Shown: positions 21,171 through 34,162 of the stretch, one piece after another
How positions within the stretch are numbered: the stretch's first letter is position 1
Layout of the letters: each line of letters starts with the position of its first letter
NCBI GenBank assembly: GCA_037367405.1
Contig: JAZKJV010000391.1
Location: 372,001 to 436,000 of the forward strand
DNA: 64,000 nucleotides
Source: Ottelia alismoides
Taxonomy: Eukaryota > Streptophyta > Magnoliopsida > Alismatales > Hydrocharitaceae
Direction: 5' to 3'
The notes under the pieces: generated by a model
The model's database searches: none
The model's input: the letters and a program-made list of their open reading frames with translations, nothing else
What the model was told of the DNA's origin: nothing
Translations under genes and position numbers: made by a program

Positions 21171-21647
21171 GGATCACAGTCAACCTATTTGCAAACATCA
21201 AAATACCAGACATAAAGCAGGTCAAAGCAATGTCCCAAATGTCTGTGACACGACATGGAGAAGAAGAACCATTAATGCAAACTGTCAGCTATCAAGAAAT
21301 CTACATGACTAAAAACAAGCCATAAGCATGTATATTTTGCATATTTTTTATATAACTACATCAACTAGCTGCATATGTTATGTTGTGCTGGCAGCTGCGA
21401 GCTCTGTGGGATGAAGTGTTAGAAGGTCCATCCGACTTATAGCAATGAATCAATTTGACACCAAAATACTTTTTTGGATCCACGAACGAAGTTATATAAT
21501 GTCCAAAAGTAGATAGGAGATGCGGGATAAACTAGTTTCAAAATAATGTCTGAAGCTAATGGTTAAAAAAATCAACATTCTCCATGTCAATGGTCATTTG
21601 TGCAGTGACTACAATAATGTGGTGAACAATTTCAAATAAAATGATGC
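21171..21647. other. Probable 5' UTR intron / upstream region of PRP40C
   Basis: No further coding exon was recognised. The acceptor just before the start codon implies that the upstream UTR exon lies here or beyond the RTE insertion to the right. Confidence 0.4.
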
Positions 21648-21664
21648 AACGTATGAAAGAACCA

Positions 21665-24600
21665 ACTCAGCCATGGCCGGTCCCAAGCCCGGGTAAATGA
21701 GGAGGGTTGCGCGTTAGGTAGCCGACAGCCAGCGCATGAGAGATAAATTCGTAAATAGTGTTCTTAAAGTTCTTTTAAGAACACTATTTATGAATTTATC
21801 TCGAAACCGTTCGGATCTTTTAAACATGGATTTAAGCAAACATACAGATTTCGTTGGGGCGTTCCCTACTTGCGACGCGTTGCATCGCCCGAATGCAATG
21901 AAAAATTGGCAAGGGCTGCTACATCGCAGCCTGGATGTAGTTCAAAATTTGCAAGGGTTCTCGCATGAGGAACGCATGCGGGTAAATAAACTAGTTCCGC
22001 TGCATCACCGCCCGGATGCAGTCCAAAATTTGCAAGGGTTCTCACATAATGGACGCATGCGAGTAAAGAAGTTAGTCCAAAAGAGAATGCAAAGGAAGTT
22101 ACGGATTGGTAGTTGGAATTTCGGTACTTTAACTGGAAAATTGATGGAGATAGTGGATACAATGGAAAGAAGGAAGATTCATATATTATGTCTTCAAGAG
22201 ACTAAATGGGTTGGAGAGAAAGCAAGGGAGATCGAGAAGACAGGCTTTAAACTTTGGTATTCAGGTAAAGATAAGGGCAGAAACGGTGTTGGAGTGGTTG
22301 TTCATAAAGATTTGAAGGATTGTGTGGTTGAGGTGCAAAGATTTGGGGATCGGATTATTTTGCTAAAGTTGGTGCTTGAAGAAAAAATTCTGAATATCAT
22401 CTCAGTTTATGCACCGCAAACTGGTTTAGATGAAAGCACTAAACAAGCTTTTTGGGAGGATCTGGATAAGATTTTACAAGGAATCCCACAAAGAGAGATG
22501 GTTTGCATAGGTGGAGATCTTAATGGGCATGTGGGAAAAGATGTTTCAGGGTATGCAAGTGTGCATGGAGGACATGGTTTTGGGGATAGAAACGAAGAGG
22601 GAAAAGTCATTCTGGATTTTGTAACTGCTTATGATCTTTTCATAGCAAACACTCTTTTCAAGAAGAGGGAGGAGCATTTAATTACTTATAAGAGTGGCTC
22701 AATTAGAATACAGATAGATTACTTTGCGTTGAGGAGAAGGGATCGGTTGTGTTGCAAAGATTGCAAAGTAATCCCTGGAGAGAGTTTGACAACCCAACAT
22801 CGCTTGTTAGTCTTGGATTTACAAATAAAAGGGCTGGTAAAGAAAAGGAAGGTTCCTAAGATCACTAGAACTAGGTGATGGAATCTTCCGCTGAAGCAAT
22901 CAAGCTTCAGGGAGAAGGTTTTAGAAGACTTATCTTGGGATTGTAGCGGTAGTGCAAACGAGATGTGGGAAGCAGTAGCATCTTGTATCCGAAAGATAGC
23001 CAAAGATATGCTAGGCGAGTCAAAAGGAGGAGCTCCAGGTCAAAAGGAGGCTTGGTGGTGGAGTGAAGGGGTGCAAGAGAAACTAAAAATTAAAAGAGCT
23101 TGCTTTAAAGCTATGTCTAAGGATAGAACAGAGGAAACTGTCACAGACTATAAAATAGCGAAGAAGGAAGCGAAGAAGGCTGTAAGCGAAGCTAAGTCAA
23201 AAGCTTATGAAGTTTTGTATAAAAATCTCAACTCTAAGGAGGGCCAGAAGGATATATTCAGGTTGGCCAAAGCAAGAGAAAGAAAGACCAAAGACCTTTC
23301 TCAAGTGAGATGCATTAAGGACGAGGAAGGTCACGTGCTTGTTACTCAGAAGGATATAGAGACTAGATGGGAGCAGTACTTCCATAAACTTCTCATTGGA
23401 GAAGGAAATAGAGAGATCACTTTAGGTGATCTAGCTAGTAGTGAAAGTTACTTGAATCGTGCATGCTATAGACGAATACAAAGAAAAGAAGTAGAGGAGG
23501 CTTTGAAGGTTATGAGACCTGGGAAAGGTGTTGGACCGGATGACATCCCTGTAGAAGTATGGAAAGTCTTAGGTGAGCGTGGTTTGACTTGACTTACGAA
23601 TCTATTCAATGTTATTTGGCGAAGCAAGAAAATGCCTGAAGATTGGAAGAGGAGTATCGTGGTACCTCTTTATAAGAACAAAGGAGACATTCAAAATTGT
23701 TCAAATTACAGAGGTATCAAGCTGATGAGTCACACTATGAAAATTTGGGAACGTGTGATCGAAAGAAGGTTGAGGCAAGTTTCCCAAGTAAAAGAAAACC
23801 AATTCGGATTCATGCCAGGTCGCTCAACTATTGAAGCCATCCATTTGCTGAGGAGAACAATGGAGATTTATAGAGCTAAAAGGAAGAATCTCCATATGAT
23901 ATTTATTGATTTGGAGAAGGCTTATGATTCTGTCCAACGAGAGATACTGTGGAGAGTTTTGGAGAAGAGACAAGTACATGTCCTATACATTAATCTCATA
24001 AAGGATATGTATGATAGGGCTTTATCTTGTGTAAGGACCCCGACGGGGAAGACTGACTATTTTGATATCAACATCGGTTTGCATCAAGGTTCAGCTTTGA
24101 GTCCATTTCTTTTTACTTTGATTATGGACGAGTTGACAAGTCACATTCAGGATGAGTTACCTTGGTGTATGTTATTTGCTGATGATATTGTGTTGATTGA
24201 CGAGACTAGAGATGGAGTAAATGAGAAGCTTGAGGTTTGGAGACATGCTTTGGAGACTAAAGGTTTTCGTCTAAGTAGGGCTAAGACGGAATATATGGAA
24301 TGCACCTTTGATGGAAGCAATGGTGAAGGAATCGAGGTGAAGATTGGTGACGATAACATTCAGAAGAGAGATTCTTTTAGATATCTGGGATCTATTTTGC
24401 AACATGATGGGGAAATTGATGGAGATGTTACTAATAGAATAAATGCAGGCTGGCTAAAGTGGAGAGGAGCCTCCGCTGTTCTCTGTGATAAGAAAATTCC
24501 TTTAAAAATTAAAGGAAAGTTTTACAAAGTAGCCGTGAGACCTGCTATGCTTTATGGTTCTGAATGTTGGCCTGTGAACCATAGACATGTGCAGAGAATG

Positions 24601-24984
24601 GCTGTAGCAGAAATGAAAATGCTAAGATGGATGTGTGGACATACACGTAAAGATCGGATTCGGAATGATGCAATCAGAAAGAAAGTTGGTGTAGTTCCGA
24701 TCGAGGATAAGATGCGAGAAAACCGCTTAAGATGGTTTGGTCATTTGCAAAGAAGGTCAACTGATGCACCGGTTAGGAGATGCGAGTGTTGGGATGTTGA
24801 GCCGGCTAAGAGAGGGCGAGGACGGCCCAAGAAGTGTTGGAAAGAGACTATACGAAGGGATCTTAGTTTTTTGGATATAAATCCGAGATTGACCCAAGAT
24901 AGATCTGAATGGAGGCAAAGAATCCATGTAGCCGACCCTACTTAATTGTGGGAAAAGGCTTTGTTGTTGTTGTTGTTGTTGTTG
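21665..24984 (+). mobile_element. Full-length RTE-type LINE
   Basis: The 3320-bp element is flanked by a perfect 17-bp duplication, AACGTATGAAAGAACCA (21648-21664, 24985-25001). It ends in (TTG)n, as the other RTE copies do. A short GC-rich 5' UTR precedes one reading frame from 21736 to 24945 interrupted by two TGA codons. It lies in opposite orientation to PRP40C, just upstream of its first visible coding exon. The perfect duplication and the nearly open frame point to a fairly recent insertion. Confidence 0.93.
21736..24945 (+). pseudogene. RTE polyprotein: endonuclease + reverse transcriptase, two stop codons
   Basis: RTE proteins nick the target with an apurinic-type endonuclease and copy their RNA from the nick. 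Seen: endonuclease motifs WNFGTLTGK, QETKW (catalytic Glu), VYAPQ, GGDLNGHVG and the terminal QHRLL histidine; then RT motifs [21 protein letters not shown] and FADDIVL; then the C-terminal [10 protein letters not shown] domain. The frame of about 1070 codons is broken at 22876-22878 and 23590-23592, both TGA. The second is TGG (Trp) in the copy at 7768-9186; the first is probably Trp as well. All three open parts are in one frame, so there is no indel. Confidence 0.9.
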
Positions 24985-25001
24985 AACGTATGAAAGAACC
25001 A

Positions 25002-26360
25002 TCAGATTTATTATCTACACAGCATTACAAGCTCCACTCATGAAAAAGGAGATAATGGTCCCCACCACCTCACACAACCAAGACACCAAAAAATTGGCGA
25101 TAATCAAGTAGATAGAATTAGACACTGCAATCGGTTAAACTCCAACGCCTTCTTGGCAATAACCCTCTTCAGCAACAAAAACAAGAACCTATAAGTTCCA
25201 CTCATTTGTTACATTCATGAACTCATGAGTGACCAGCTGCCAGAACCCCCTACAAAAAAAAAGCCATCAAGCCCCGGCAATCCCTCCTGCTTCAAAGAAT
25301 TCAAAGCAAAAAAACCACCTCCTCCTTGTAAGCCTTCCTTACTAGACCGTTCAATGCCTCCGAAGCTGGCAAAGCCTGCAACTGAAAGGGGCCTGGCTAA
25401 CCATCAGGAGTCCAGCATTCAACTACATCAACAACAACCGAACTTTATCCCAGTTTAAGTGGGGTCCTCTACATACATTCTTTGCTTCCAAAGATATATA
25501 ATTTGTGTCGATACAGATTCAATTTACCATAACTGTCTATAAGCTTATGACAGAGTGACGAAATAGATTAGGAGACATGAGAGAATGTATCTCAACAAAA
25601 TAAGACACCGCCCAGCGAAAGCACCTTTGAAGCACAACCTGTGTCTTTCCCTTCTATCATAGAGCGAAGTCCTATCCACGACTCTAGCCACAATGGTCAC
25701 CAGGATAGGCAAACCTTGAAGGTGTCAATAGCAAGCAAATTCCTTGAAGGTGTCAATAGCAAAACTGAGAGGCTTTGCAGTAGGATTGTCCATTCAGAAA
25801 GAATTAAGCAGAACTTTTGATGGTTAATACTTAACCCAGTAAACCCACAGAAGAGGTCAATAAGTGCCTTAGCTATTTATACTTCTTAGCAACCCTCAAT
25901 GATAATAATTGTGTCATCAGCATAGTTTAACAAAGGAAAAATAGTATCCGAGTCACCTTCCCCTAGGACCCAGATCCACAATCTCATAGCACAAACTCCC
26001 ATAGTCCCGTAGCACCAATGCCCAGCACATCCGTAGCCAAAATGAACAATACTGACAAGATAGGACATATGTAAAGAACACCCCTCTGAGTCTTGGATCC
26101 ATCACCCTCCGCTTGACGATTCAAAGAGACCACCATGACACACTACTTCATTCAGGTGATCCATCTCTCAACGTGACAGAGACATCCAAATGAATGCCCA
26201 CCTTAACGTGCTATACTTTGTTGAGGTCCACCATCGCAACCACCTAAGAAGTTGCCATAAAACTGCTCAATAATACATTGACCTCTAACAAATGCAGTCC
26301 AAAGACGAGAGATGGCATCTACAATCACCTCACAAGACAAATACCTAGGATTATAGCTGC
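25002..26360 (-). mobile_element. Degenerate L1-type LINE reverse-transcriptase remnant
   Basis: Minus-strand frames hold LLNYADDTIIII (RT motif C) near 25900 and AFVRGQCIIEQF near 26290, like the AFIKGRQILDG motif of plant L1 RT, in the right order. The rest is broken by many stops and shifts. The borders are not defined. Confidence 0.55.
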
Positions 26361-26377
26361 AATGAGATTGATCGATT

Positions 26378-26465
26378 AGAACCCCTCTAATGGTTTGGTG
26401 GTTGAAGCAGTGGCTCCCACTTTAAAGGACCAGGGTTCGAATCCTACTAGTAAAAAAATTAAAAA
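26378..26465 (+). mobile_element. tRNA-derived SINE, 88 bp
   Basis: It has a tRNA-like internal promoter: a box A-like GGTTTGGTGGTTGAAGC and a perfect box B GGTTCGAATCC, followed by a short A-rich tail. A perfect 17-bp duplication, AATGAGATTGATCGATT, flanks it at 26361-26377 and 26466-26482, which shows LINE-driven insertion. It lies in the L1 remnant. Confidence 0.85.
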
Positions 26466-26710
26466 AATGAGATTGATCGATTGAAAGTGGCCAATCTACA
26501 TTCTTTAAAACAGTCAGTTGTCTCTTACTGTCTCTTACTTGGGGAGCAAATAAGATGAATCAGTTTTTTTCTTATCAAAGCATGAGTTGTATATACTTTA
26601 ACAACCACCACCATTTCGCCTCTAAAACTCTCTATTGAATGAGACCGCTAACCTATCTAGTCCGTAGGAACCTCCTGCTTCACTGTCTCCAAGGCGACTC
26701 AAACCGCCAG

Positions 26711-29645
26711 AGGCAAACGAAAAATCAGAGAAAATCGAGAGGAGAATATGTGTGATTAGCTTCACGAGACGAGAGAAGGAAATGAGAGGTACAACCACAC
26801 ATTATATAGGGAGAGAAGAAACAATCGTAGGGGCAATTCCGGATTTTTAATCAACTCATAATAACTTGATAATCTCCCTAACAAAGCCCTACTGACCCTT
26901 TCATATATGGAGGGGTGGGATAACAAAACAAATGAAGATATGAAAATAGAACCCTAAGAGATCAAAATTAACTCCTAAAATCACTATAACTTGACTAACC
27001 AGATCTGAAATCCTAAAATATCGAGATCTTAAATCGATCGTAATTTACTTAACCAAGACATACTAAACTAACAAATCTCCGAAGATCCTAATTTATTCAA
27101 AACCCTAATCCGTACATGCATCGATTCTCCTCCGTTCTGAAATACTCATATCCTGATGAGTTACGTCATCATCTGGAATTTTTTTTTTGAGGCTCAAAAA
27201 AGGGGGAGACACGCGATGGTGTTCGCCCCAGAATAATATATTAAAAAAATAGAACGAGATACTTACAGCGTGAGGGGGGGGGAGAAGGGGGGAAGAGGGA
27301 GAGACCAAAGCAAACCAAAGAATACGACAACCGGGCCCCGAGGCCCAACTACATAGACCAATCAGCAATTAGGTTGATAGCCGCGGCATTCACATTCTCC
27401 TCGTAGAAGCGCGCGCCCGAGAAAATAGAGTCGTTGCGAGCCCGCCAGATAGACCAAAGGCGCGCCAAGGGACCCAGCAGATGCGAACGGGGCCGTCTTC
27501 TGTTGGCCCAAAGGATATCGCAGAAGTCTTCCGTATTGGTCGCACGAGCCCAAGCAACATCATCCCAAATCCGAGACACCGACGCACAAAGGAAAAACAG
27601 GTGGTCGGCCGATTCGTCAGACACCGTCATCATCTGGAATGGAGGGTGATAGTATGCTTCTTGCGCATCAGAATCTACGGTTGAAGAACAAATGTGTAGC
27701 GTTGATGTAGTAATATTCATGGCCTTGTCGTCCACTTGCAGATGATCGTGGTTGAAGAACTGATGTGGCATCTTTAACATATGTGCCATGGAGTTCAACG
27801 AGCCATGGAGCATGAAAGCCTATAAATCAAGTGATGGGAATTGTGAGAAACATCCTTAGCATTGGTTCCCATTTTTAAGGTGGCCCAAAAGCCCTAGTCC
27901 TAATAGAAATAGGATTTCATCCTCTTTAGTTTCTCAACATTTTTATAATTATTTTCTGTAAAGGGGTGTGACTATAATTTTCTACTCTTGCAATTAAAGA
28001 AAATTATCTCCATATGCACTTCTCCACTTTCACACTTTAATAAAGTATTTTTGGATGGGGGATGTCACAAAAACTCCATGAGACATTACCTCTTTCCTTT
28101 GGGAATTCGTAGCCCGGATCCCAAATCCAAGACGGCGACGGCACTGATCAATGGGAGTTGGACGACAACGACAATGCCAGCAAGGGAGGCAATGGTCTCT
28201 ATCACGTGGAAATAGCATAAGGTGGCAGACCTTGAAGTTCGGCTACCAATGACCAAGGTAGCGGTGCTCATTATGGAGAGGAGATCGGCTATTGTGTATT
28301 TCACGAATGTGAGGCCACGGGAGTGGTGGCGATAGTGTCTCCAATTGGAGCAGCACTCCTCCACGCCCCCACAGCGTCAACAAAGGTGGATGTTGTGTCC
28401 CCCTGCATGGTGGAAATAACGCCTTATTGATAAGGCAAGGGTTGCTACTTTGGATGCTCCATCGTCAAACTCCGACTTGATGATGGAGGCAGTGGGTGTC
28501 AAGGACCCGACGACGAAGGTGACAAATCGGGTAATGCCAGCCACAAGTTCGGATTCAATGGGATGATGGCAATAAGGACAATGATGTTAAGCAACAGTGA
28601 CATGCATGGAGGCACTGAGTTTGTTGCAATGGATCCTCAAAGGACATCTATGGTCATAGTTCTCAACCAAATCTGATGGACGAGTAATGTTAGATCACGA
28701 TACCAGTGCTTTTGCCTACAACTACGAGTCTACGATCAGCCCCTTGCCTTCCTCACCCCCAGTTCTCCAACCACGAGGCCTTTCATGTGCACAAGGACTT
28801 TGCAGTCAGGAGGCTATCGAAGGCATCGGAGGGCTCTTTTAATTGTTTCGATGCTCTTTTAATTGTTCCTATGCAGTGGGACATTCACTTTCTTCTTCTA
28901 TTTGGATGCACTTGTTTTTTGTGCCATTGAATTCATATTGGATGGGTGTTGCAATGATCAGACCCTCTTCATGTTCATTTTTTGTTATTATCGAATTTGC
29001 ATTGTAAGGGTTTTGCAAGGAACAAAAGTTTGTTAATAACCATGTCCTCTTCGACCAATGAATCCAGCAATTGTTGTGCCTTCAAGCTTCATTGAAGATG
29101 AATCTTCGATATCCTTTGATGTGAAGACCAACCATAGACTAAACTGCTTAATTCAAGCTTTATTCGCCAAAATCCAATAAGATTGTTGAATCATGGGAAC
29201 GATTCAAACTCCATTAATTGATATCGCTTAAAGCAAACGAAAATTCAAAGAGAAGAATAAACGTGACTTAGCCTTGTGAGACAAAAGAATAACGAAGACG
29301 GGAGGTGAAAACACACAATAAATAGGGAGAGAAATGATGGTGGTGGAGGCAGCTCCAAATTTATAATCAACCCATAACTTCATTAGTTGATATTCTCCCA
29401 CACAATGCACTACTAACCCATTTATATATGGAGTAGTGGATTTATAAATAAAATAAGGACAAGAAATAAAACCCTAACAAATCCTAATTGTACTCTAAGA
29501 CCGCTCTAACCTGACTAAATAAATAAGAAACCATAAGATACTGAGATTTTAAATTGATCTAAAATTATTTAACCTATGCTCCAAATAACCAATAAATTAA
29601 CGAAAATTACTAGTTTATTCAAAACCCTAATCTAAATGTTAATTA
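26711..29645 (-). mobile_element. Family B LTR element, copy B2, decayed
   Basis: Related LTRs lie at about 26711-27123 and 29229-29645, sharing GCAAACGAAAA, a TATATAGGGAGAGA-type box region and TTCAAAACCCTAATC. Internal sequence next to the right LTR resembles the start of the B1 ORF (ATGGAGTTTGAATCGTT). Sequence near 27760 encodes LKMPHQFFNHDH, matching [12 protein letters not shown] in B1 near 13850. An L1 fragment interrupts it. Borders are approximate. Confidence 0.65.
27180..27624 (-). mobile_element. 5'-truncated L1 LINE
   Basis: The 445-bp insertion has a perfect 16-bp duplication, CGTCATCATCTGGAAT (27164-27179, 27625-27640), and a poly-T tract (minus-strand poly-A) at 27180-27188. 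The frame encodes SADHLFFLCASVSRIWDDV and LARLWSIWRARNDSIFSG, the zinc-binding/3' end of L1 ORF2. Same family as 2583-3160. Confidence 0.88.
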
Positions 29646-29649
29646 CTTA

Positions 29650-30727
29650 TATTAATCTAATGGGATGGGCATCAATGTGCGTTTCCCTCTTTTCTGGTTT
29701 CATAAGAAGCCTACATAAATGTCCCTCACTAGGAAGTTGGCTACTTTCCAAGTCGGTAGAATGGACCTCAACCACCAAGTTCATGGACCAAGCTGCAAAT
29801 CATCTAAAATGATTCTTGGGATATTACCAATCTCTCTACTCCCTTGTACGTTATGATGTTAGAAGCAACACGTTCTTACATCGCCCTCCTTCCACCATGT
29901 CTTCCTAGATCGCCATCAACAACCTATTTCCACTTCAAAATCAGCATCCTTCACAACAACCAACTACTTAGCATGTGTAGTAGCCTCCCATCAGAAAGGG
30001 TAGTCCATCCTACAACCATCAAACCTCACTATCTCAACCAATGTATCCATCCCCCGTCATGACCTCTCCTCTTGATGTCGACAAGGAACAGAGTTTCATT
30101 TCAGATTTCATGAAATTTCGCCGAAATTTCGATTTCGACATGGGACCAAAACATCGAACGAAACGGCTACATGGGGGCCTTTCATGTCATTGATTTACAA
30201 ATGCAGGCCGACATGGGCAAAATTTTGATCAAATTTCGCCGAAATATCATATCGACATAGTGTTGATGCGATAGTCGATACCGATATTAAAACCCTTGAC
30301 AGGGAACGAGGAATAAATCAATTAACTTTGATTAATGACTAAAATGCAAGTGGCAAATGATTCAATCGAAATCCTTCTTTGGTTATCAAATAATCAATTC
30401 ACTGAAATTGAGCATGCACAACCAATATCTCTTGAACTTAAAGTATGTAAATATACTAATAATGCCATCAAAGTACCCTAATAAAGTGTAGGGTCAAACA
30501 ATGGCATGGGCATGGCCCTAACAACTAAAACGAGAAAGGCCTCGATCATGGATAAGGAAGCACTAAATCGATCCAATCTTGATACATAAATCACAATAGT
30601 AGAGCTATGCAATAAAAAGGTAATTTGGTATCAGATAATTCATCGAGAAGTTCACCAACTATTCGCCAAAACTCAGACATAACACATGACCACGCAACCC
30701 ATTGATTCGGCCAATCTAGAATTGCAA
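29650..30727. repeat. Unassigned DNA with degenerate CGATAT/TTTCG repeats
   Basis: Around 30085-30300 there are many degenerate units of the type AATTTCGCCGAAATTTCGAT and ATATCGACATAG. Similar sequence lies at 33493-33720. No coding sequence was recognised. Confidence 0.45.
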
Positions 30728-32450
30728 TGCAAATAAGAATTTGCAATGGTGAAAAATAAATTTCAACAATGGAAATACTTGGTGGAGAAAAGAGTAGAAG
30801 AAGAAAAGTGCGTCGGTGTGAGGGATTTGGAGAAAGAAGCGTGGAGATCACGTAGAGGGAGAAGAGAAAGGGGAGAGATATAATTAGAATAATTCCCAAT
30901 GTGATTCAACTTCAACTTATTGAAACAAAGGGCTAGCAACCTCTTTATATAAGGGGTGGGATTACAAAAATAGAAACAGAATAAAATTCAAATCTTAACT
31001 TATCCTAATTAACTCTAAATGGAGTCTAACCAACTAACTAATTGATTTACTCATTTAATTAATAGATTCAAGATCGCATGTGATCACGTTATTTAATTAG
31101 AAATAAAATTGCAACAACTCAATAAACCGTAAATAAAATTGACCCTAACTCTAACTATATTAACGAATCTGATTAAACAGACGAAAATTAAAGTCTATTT
31201 GATAAAATTGAACTGACGGAAACACTAATTTAACCCCAATTCATCGATCCACGCTACATCAGCTCTCTACGCTTCGAAAAACTCATCTCCTGATAGGTGG
31301 TTTTGTCTTCGATTGCGGTATTGGAGAAGCCTTGTTGAATTCGTTGAACAATTGGTTTTAATTCCAAACCTTTCTTCTTTAATTCAGCATTACGTTTATA
31401 GTTCTTCTCAATTGGAGGGTGTATATACAAAATTTGTACCATTACACAAGAAAACTTCCATTTCGACTTATTCTTTACCTTAACCTTTTTATAAAATGTT
31501 TTTGGGTGGGGACTTGAGCATAATATTTCTAGCAGATATTTGGTCTATTCTTGGAGAGCAAGTAGCCTATCTCCTAAGGGTTATCTCTTCCTCCTACTAG
31601 GGTTTCACCTTTTCCAACCGAATGGCGGTGGCGATCTCGACCACAACGACGGTGGAGACTTTGATTCCGACGGTGGCATGGACTTGGAGGCACACGATGA
31701 AAACGACTACTGACCTTCTTGCAAGGAAGCTTCGAGTCTTATGGATGGAGTCTCAACTAGCGTCGGCGATGGTGGATGTGGCTTCCACAACAGCCATGGT
31801 GACGGTGAAGCTCGTGATGCAAGGTTCGGGCGTTGCAGGAGTGCGGGGGTACGGTGGCGGCGGAAGGGGAGGGGTTTGCGACCTTTGGTGGCATAGGGGT
31901 TTGCTGCATGACTGAGATGGCTGGAGGGACGGCCTGCTGGAGCGTGGGTTTTAGGGGTCGTGCGGGCATTTGGGTGGCAGAGGGAGGTGACAGCGGGGCG
32001 GGTGACAGTGGCGTAGGTGATGGGAATGGTGGGACTGAAGTGGGGGTGGTACGACGAGGTATAGGGGCCGGGGACAGGGCTGCGGGAGAGGTGGTGGGTG
32101 CAGTTGTAGGAGGGCTGGAGCAGTGGGATGCAGAGGAGGGATTGGTGGGGGCGTTCGGGTGGTGGAGGGGCATTTAGCAGGGCTAAGGAAGTTGGGGGAG
32201 GTGCTGGTGCAGCCGGAGGGGATGGCGGAGTCGATTCCACCTGTAGCGGCGAATCTGAAAAATGTCGGACAGCAAGCTCAGAGGGCTCTTTTCCCTCCGT
32301 TTCTTCAGTTTCATCTCCATTGTAGCCTTTAAACTCGCTTTGGATGAAAGCTGCATTAACAAGGTCATGGGCAACGTCTTCGAGGACGATCTGTGTCGTC
32401 ATGGCCCTTATCTGGGCAATAAATTCAGCGACATCTTTCTCATAGTCGGC
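30728..32450 (-). mobile_element. Family B LTR element, copy B3, truncated by an RTE insertion
   Basis: A 3' LTR of about 534 bp lies at 30728-31261 (ends TGCAAATAAG and CTACATCA). The internal region to 32450 contains the frame 31707-32402 (acidic, then Pro-rich: SEFKGYNGDETEETEG, then PPSPPAAPAPPPTSL), the counterpart of the B1 ORF. The 5' part, including the other LTR and the primer site, is missing; RTE sequence starts at 32451. Confidence 0.7.
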
Positions 32451-33492
32451 AACACAACAACAACAAAGCCTTTTCCTACAATTAAGTAGGGTCGGCTACA
32501 TGGATTCTTCGCCTCCATTCAAATCTATCTTGAGTCAATCCCGGGCTTATATCCACAAAATAAGATCCTTTCGTATGGTCTCTTTCCAACACTTCTTGGG
32601 CCGTCCTCGCCCTCTCGTAGCCGGCTCAACATCCCAACACTCGCATCTCCTAACTGGTGCATCAGCTGATCTTCTTTGCAAATGTCCAAAACATCTTAAG
32701 CGATTTTCTCGCATCTTATCCTCGATCGGAGCTACACCAACTTTCTTTCTGATTACATCATTCCGAATACAATCTTTACGTGTGTGTCCAGACATCCACC
32801 TTAACATTTTCATTTCTGCTACATTCATTCTTTGCACATGTTTATGGTTCACAGGCCAACATTCGGATCCATAAAGCATAGCAGGTCTCACAGCTGCTTT
32901 GTAAAACCTTCCTTTAATTTTTAAAGGAATTTTCTTATCACAGAGAATAGCAGAGGCTCCTCTCCACTTTAGCTAGCCGGCACTTATTCTATTAGTGACA
33001 TCACCATCATTTTCCCCATCATGTTGCAGAATAGATCCCAGATATCTAAAGGAATCTCTCTTCTGAATGTTATCGTCACCAATCTTCACCTCGATTCCTT
33101 CACCATTGCTTCCATCAAAGGTGCACTCCATATATTCCGTCTTAGCCCTACTTATACGAAATCCTTTAGTCTCCAACTCATGTCTCCAGACCTCAAGCTT
33201 CTCATTTACTCCATCTCTAGTCTCGTCAATTAACACAATATCATCAGCAAATAACATACACCAAGGTAACTCATCCTGAATGAGACTTGTCAACTCGTCC
33301 ATAATCAAAGTAAAAAGAAATGGACTCAAAGCAGAACCTTGATGTAAACCAATGTTGATGTCAAAATATCCAGTCTTCCCAGATGGGGTCCTTACACAAG
33401 ATAAAGCCCTATCATACATGTCCTTTATGAGGTTAATGTATAGGACAGGTACTTGTCTCTTCTCCAACACTCTCCACAATATCTCTCGTGGG
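32451..33492 (-). mobile_element. 5'-truncated RTE-type LINE
   Basis: 3' end with (TTG)n and TTAATTGTAGGAAAAGG at 32451-32485. The frames 32547-32891 and 32973-33479 encode the C-terminal domain and the RT palm ([17 protein letters not shown]). It is truncated inside the RT at a point equal to 8367 in the other copy. No target duplication longer than GGCAA is evident. Confidence 0.85.
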
Positions 33493-34157
33493 CAATATTA
33501 CGATATATCACCGATATATCGGTATCGACGAGATGTGGGTACTGATATTCACATAGAAATCCTTTTCTAGTATAACGGTTGATATCTCGTAAAATATCGA
33601 CAATATATCGTCACATCTAGCCATATCGCTCGAAAGTGTATGGTTTCAATACAAAATTTCTCGGATATCGACAGATATCGTCAACATTTCGTCGATATAT
33701 ATATACATATATATATCAATGATATTACCCCTGTAAGCTTGATTTCACTACTTATTTTGCTACTCCTGGTATTAAAATAAATCATGAATTATATATTTTA
33801 TTTTAGCTTGGGGGTGTTGCCCCCACACCCCTGCAGGGGAGCGCACCTGCTCCCCCGTGACCTCCGCTCCCCCCACCAAGCTCGTTAACCGGCAGCGAGA
33901 ACCCCGTCTGGTAGGGTATGGTGCTACAGGAGGGTGCATACAACGGTTCTTCAATTGGTGGACTTCGCCTTCTTTGGCAATAGAGATGAAAACAAGTCTA
34001 ATGTTGATCAAGTTAGAATAGCATGTCCAGAATACATCTCAGCAGTCAGCTCAGTTGTCAGCACTAATAGCCAACGATTTGTGCGATATAACGTGTATTA
34101 GTGTGCTCAATACACCTCATTCTTGCATATAGGTGTATTTGTATGTTATTTATTGTG
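33493..34157. repeat. Degenerate CGATATAT repeat block and unassigned DNA
   Basis: 33493-33720 is made of imperfect ATATCGACGATATATCG-like units, similar to 30085-30300. 33800-33870 has a GC-rich self-complementary patch (GGGGGTGTTGCCCCCACACC). No gene was recognised. Confidence 0.45.
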
Positions 34158-34162
34158 TTAAT

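Noticed and set aside
26388..26452. Possible tRNA gene (box B present)
   Set aside because: The arms do not give a full cloverleaf that I can draw, and the target duplications and A-rich tail show a SINE instead.
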